Shown here: in pieces, positions 62,762 through 64,000 of the stretch
How the letters are laid out: each line of letters begins with the position of its first letter
Position numbering within the stretch: position 1 is the first letter of the stretch
The notes under the pieces: model-generated
The model's database searches: none
What the model was told of the DNA's origin: nothing
The model's input: only the letters and a program-made list of their open reading frames with translations
Made by a program: the position numbers and the translations under genes
Assembly (NCBI GenBank): GCA_012520845.1
Contig: JAAYNL010000003.1
Span: 97,325 to 161,324, forward strand
Direction: 5' to 3'
Length of the DNA stretch: 64,000 bases
DNA from: Thermoplasmatales archaeon
GTDB lineage: Archaea > Thermoplasmatota > Thermoplasmata > Methanomassiliicoccales > Methanomethylophilaceae

Positions 62762-64000
62762 ATGCGCAAGTTCAGGTTGAAATCGGAAGGTCGCGACGGG
62801 CGCTCCCCGTCTGCCCCGAAGTCCAATACGCGCTCGGTTTTGCTGTTGTTGGCCATTGCCGCCCTGGCGCTTTTCATCAGGGTGTTTTTCGCCTATGACG
62901 CCGCCGTCGCCGACGGCTTTGCCTTTTCCGGCTCGAGCGCCCCCTACCACCACAAAGTGATAACCACCCTCCTGGAGACCGGCGTACTCATAACCTCCGA
63001 CCAATCCCTGAACTTCCCGCTGGGCTCCGTCAACCCCAACCCGCCCGGCTTCGACCTCGTGGCAACCGCCGTGGCGCTGGTGGGGACGTCCCTGGGCATG
63101 CTTCCCCCGAAGGCGGCGCACATCGCCCTGCTGACGTCGTCCCCCGTCCTCGGCACCCTGTCGACGGTTGTCGCCTACTTCCTGGGCAAGGAGGTTTTCG
63201 GCAGGAAATCCGCCGGCATGCTCGCCGCCCTGTTCGTTGCCCTGTGCCCCGCGGTGATAACCCAGACCGTGTTGTCCAACGGCACCGAGATACCCTTCGT
63301 GCTCTTCCTGTCGCTGTTGATGGCGGTATTCGCCTTCAGGGCGGTTTCCGCGATACCCCAGGACACGGGGTCCAAGGGCGTTGTGGACATCCTCAAATCC
63401 AACAGGCCGCTGCTTTTCAACTCCGTGATGGCCGGTCTGGCATTCCTCTGCATAATGCTCTCCTGGGGCGAGTACAGGCCCCTGCTGGTCGTCGCGGTCT
63501 TCACCATGGCAGTCATGGTCCTCGCCGACCGCTTCACCGGCAGGGACCCGAGGGCCACCGCCCTGGCGTTCTCCGTGATGATTGCCCTGCCCTCGCTGCT
63601 GGCGATCCCGGTTCACGTATACGTCGGCCTGTGGGAACCCGTCATGTTCGGCAACACCATGTTCGCGCTGATATGCGTCGCCCTGTGCCTCGGGTTCGCC
63701 ATGGCCAGGGAACTCCCCTGGACCCTCACCGTGCCGGCGTTCGCCGCCGTCGCCGCCGTGGTCTTCGTGTATCTCGGTGTGTTCGCGGACGGGATGCTGG
63801 CCACCATAGCCAACGGCGGGAGCGTCGCCCCCTCCTTCGGCGGCGACGTCAGGAGGATACCCCTGTCGACGCTTTCCACGATGTTCGGCTGGGCCACGAT
63901 GTGGCTCGGCTGGGCGATGGTCGCGATGCGCCTGTACAGGCTGCCGGCGAACAAGGATTCCAGACCCTATCTGTTCCTTCCCGTCTGGATGGCCGCCATG
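62762..64000 (+). CDS. STT3/AglB-like oligosaccharyltransferase family membrane protein (cut by window end)
   Basis: 413 residues are visible and the frame is open at 64000. A basic cytosolic N-terminus (KFRLKSEGRDGRS) leads into a first membrane helix (VLLLLAIAALALFIRVFF), then an outer loop and many further helices, as in STT3/AglB (N-glycosylation of surface proteins from a dolichol-linked sugar). PNPPGFDLVATAVALV and the spacing of helices fit. The first-loop motif, usually with Asp before PYYH or PWYH, reads GSSAPYHHKVI here. The C-terminal WWDYG-type domain is outside the window, so function cannot be settled. Confidence 0.72.
   Translation, partial: MRKFRLKSEGRDGRSPSAPKSNTRSVLLLLAIAALALFIRVFFAYDAAVADGFAFSGSSAPYHHKVITTLLETGVLITSDQSLNFPLGSVNPNPPGFDLVATAVALVGTSLGMLPPKAAHIALLTSSPVLGTLSTVVAYFLGKEVFGRKSAGMLAALFVALCPAVITQTVLSNGTEIPFVLFLSLLMAVFAFRAVSAIPQDTGSKGVVDILKSNRPLLFNSVMAGLAFLCIMLSWGEYRPLLVVAVFTMAVMVLADRFTGRDPRATALAFSVMIALPSLLAIPVHVYVGLWEPVMFGNTMFALICVALCLGFAMARELPWTLTVPAFAAVAAVVFVYLGVFADGMLATIANGGSVAPSFGGDVRRIPLSTLSTMFGWATMWLGWAMVAMRLYRLPANKDSRPYLFLPVWMAAM

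Overview
The window is about 64 kb of GC-rich archaeal DNA with 61 protein genes (two cut by the window ends) and five tRNA genes. The information-processing genes are archaeal: PriS, MCM, RpoH/B/A'/A'', NusA, L30e, L20a/LX, NMD3, Tsr3, aTrm56, Elp3, CDC48, prefoldin and two Lhr-type helicases. RpoB is unsplit, GyrB and GyrA are adjacent and bacterial-looking, and there is a two-CCG-domain HdrD-like protein, ThiC and several archaeal regulators. This points to a Euryarchaeote of the Thermoplasmata, most likely a relative of the Methanomassiliicoccales. That placement is inference: no mcr, mta or pyl gene lies in the window. Genes at the head of transcription units often have a TATA-like box 25-30 bp upstream of the start codon (leaderless mRNAs). 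Genes inside operons start through ATGA overlaps or a Shine-Dalgarno sequence. No stretch longer than about 300 bp is without a gene.

Layout. 1-6.5 kb: L20a and prefoldin alpha, a radical SAM protein, primase small subunit, TatD-like and MBL-fold hydrolases, HtpX, and a hexulose-phosphate synthase/RraA fusion. 6.7-11.2 kb: a compact five-gene block of zinc-ribbon, membrane, helical and SPFH proteins that I cannot match to a named archaeal pathway; it is the best candidate for an undescribed system. 11.3-19.4 kb: a phosphatase-like pseudoenzyme with Tsr3, a small membrane protein, MCM with a mini-intein, DUF424, NMD3, two-subunit fumarase and a membrane-anchored secreted protein. 19.5-28 kb: giant Lhr, an HTH regulator with clustered cysteines, OGG-type glycosylase, tRNA-Thr and ThiC. 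28-33.7 kb: gyrBA, a small membrane protein, tRNA-Phe, a 56-residue ORF and DUF531. 33.7-42.2 kb: PurM, RlmE, an FAH-family enzyme, a second Lhr-type helicase, an HdrD fused to a Vsr-like domain, cysteine desulfurase, tRNA-Met and tRNA-Asn. 42.2-51.7 kb: small regulators, aTrm56, HD hydrolase, two PRC-barrel proteins, tandem thioredoxin with its reductase, an HTH pair flanking a palindromic operator, Elp3 and CDC48. 51.9-61 kb: tRNA-Lys and the RNA polymerase operon ending at nusA. 61-64 kb: a radical SAM protein, PyrF and the start of an STT3/AglB-like membrane protein.

How the genes work together. Most of the window is housekeeping: transcription, replication initiation and elongation, supercoiling, tRNA and rRNA modification, protein quality control, and purine, pyrimidine and thiamine synthesis. 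A redox theme runs through it (HdrD-like protein, tandem thioredoxin, a TrxR-like flavoprotein without the usual NADPH motif, cysteine desulfurase, a regulator with clustered cysteines). Several proteins keep a fold but have lost catalytic residues: the LMW-phosphatase-like protein, the MBL protein, the Vsr-like domain and the STT3-like protein.
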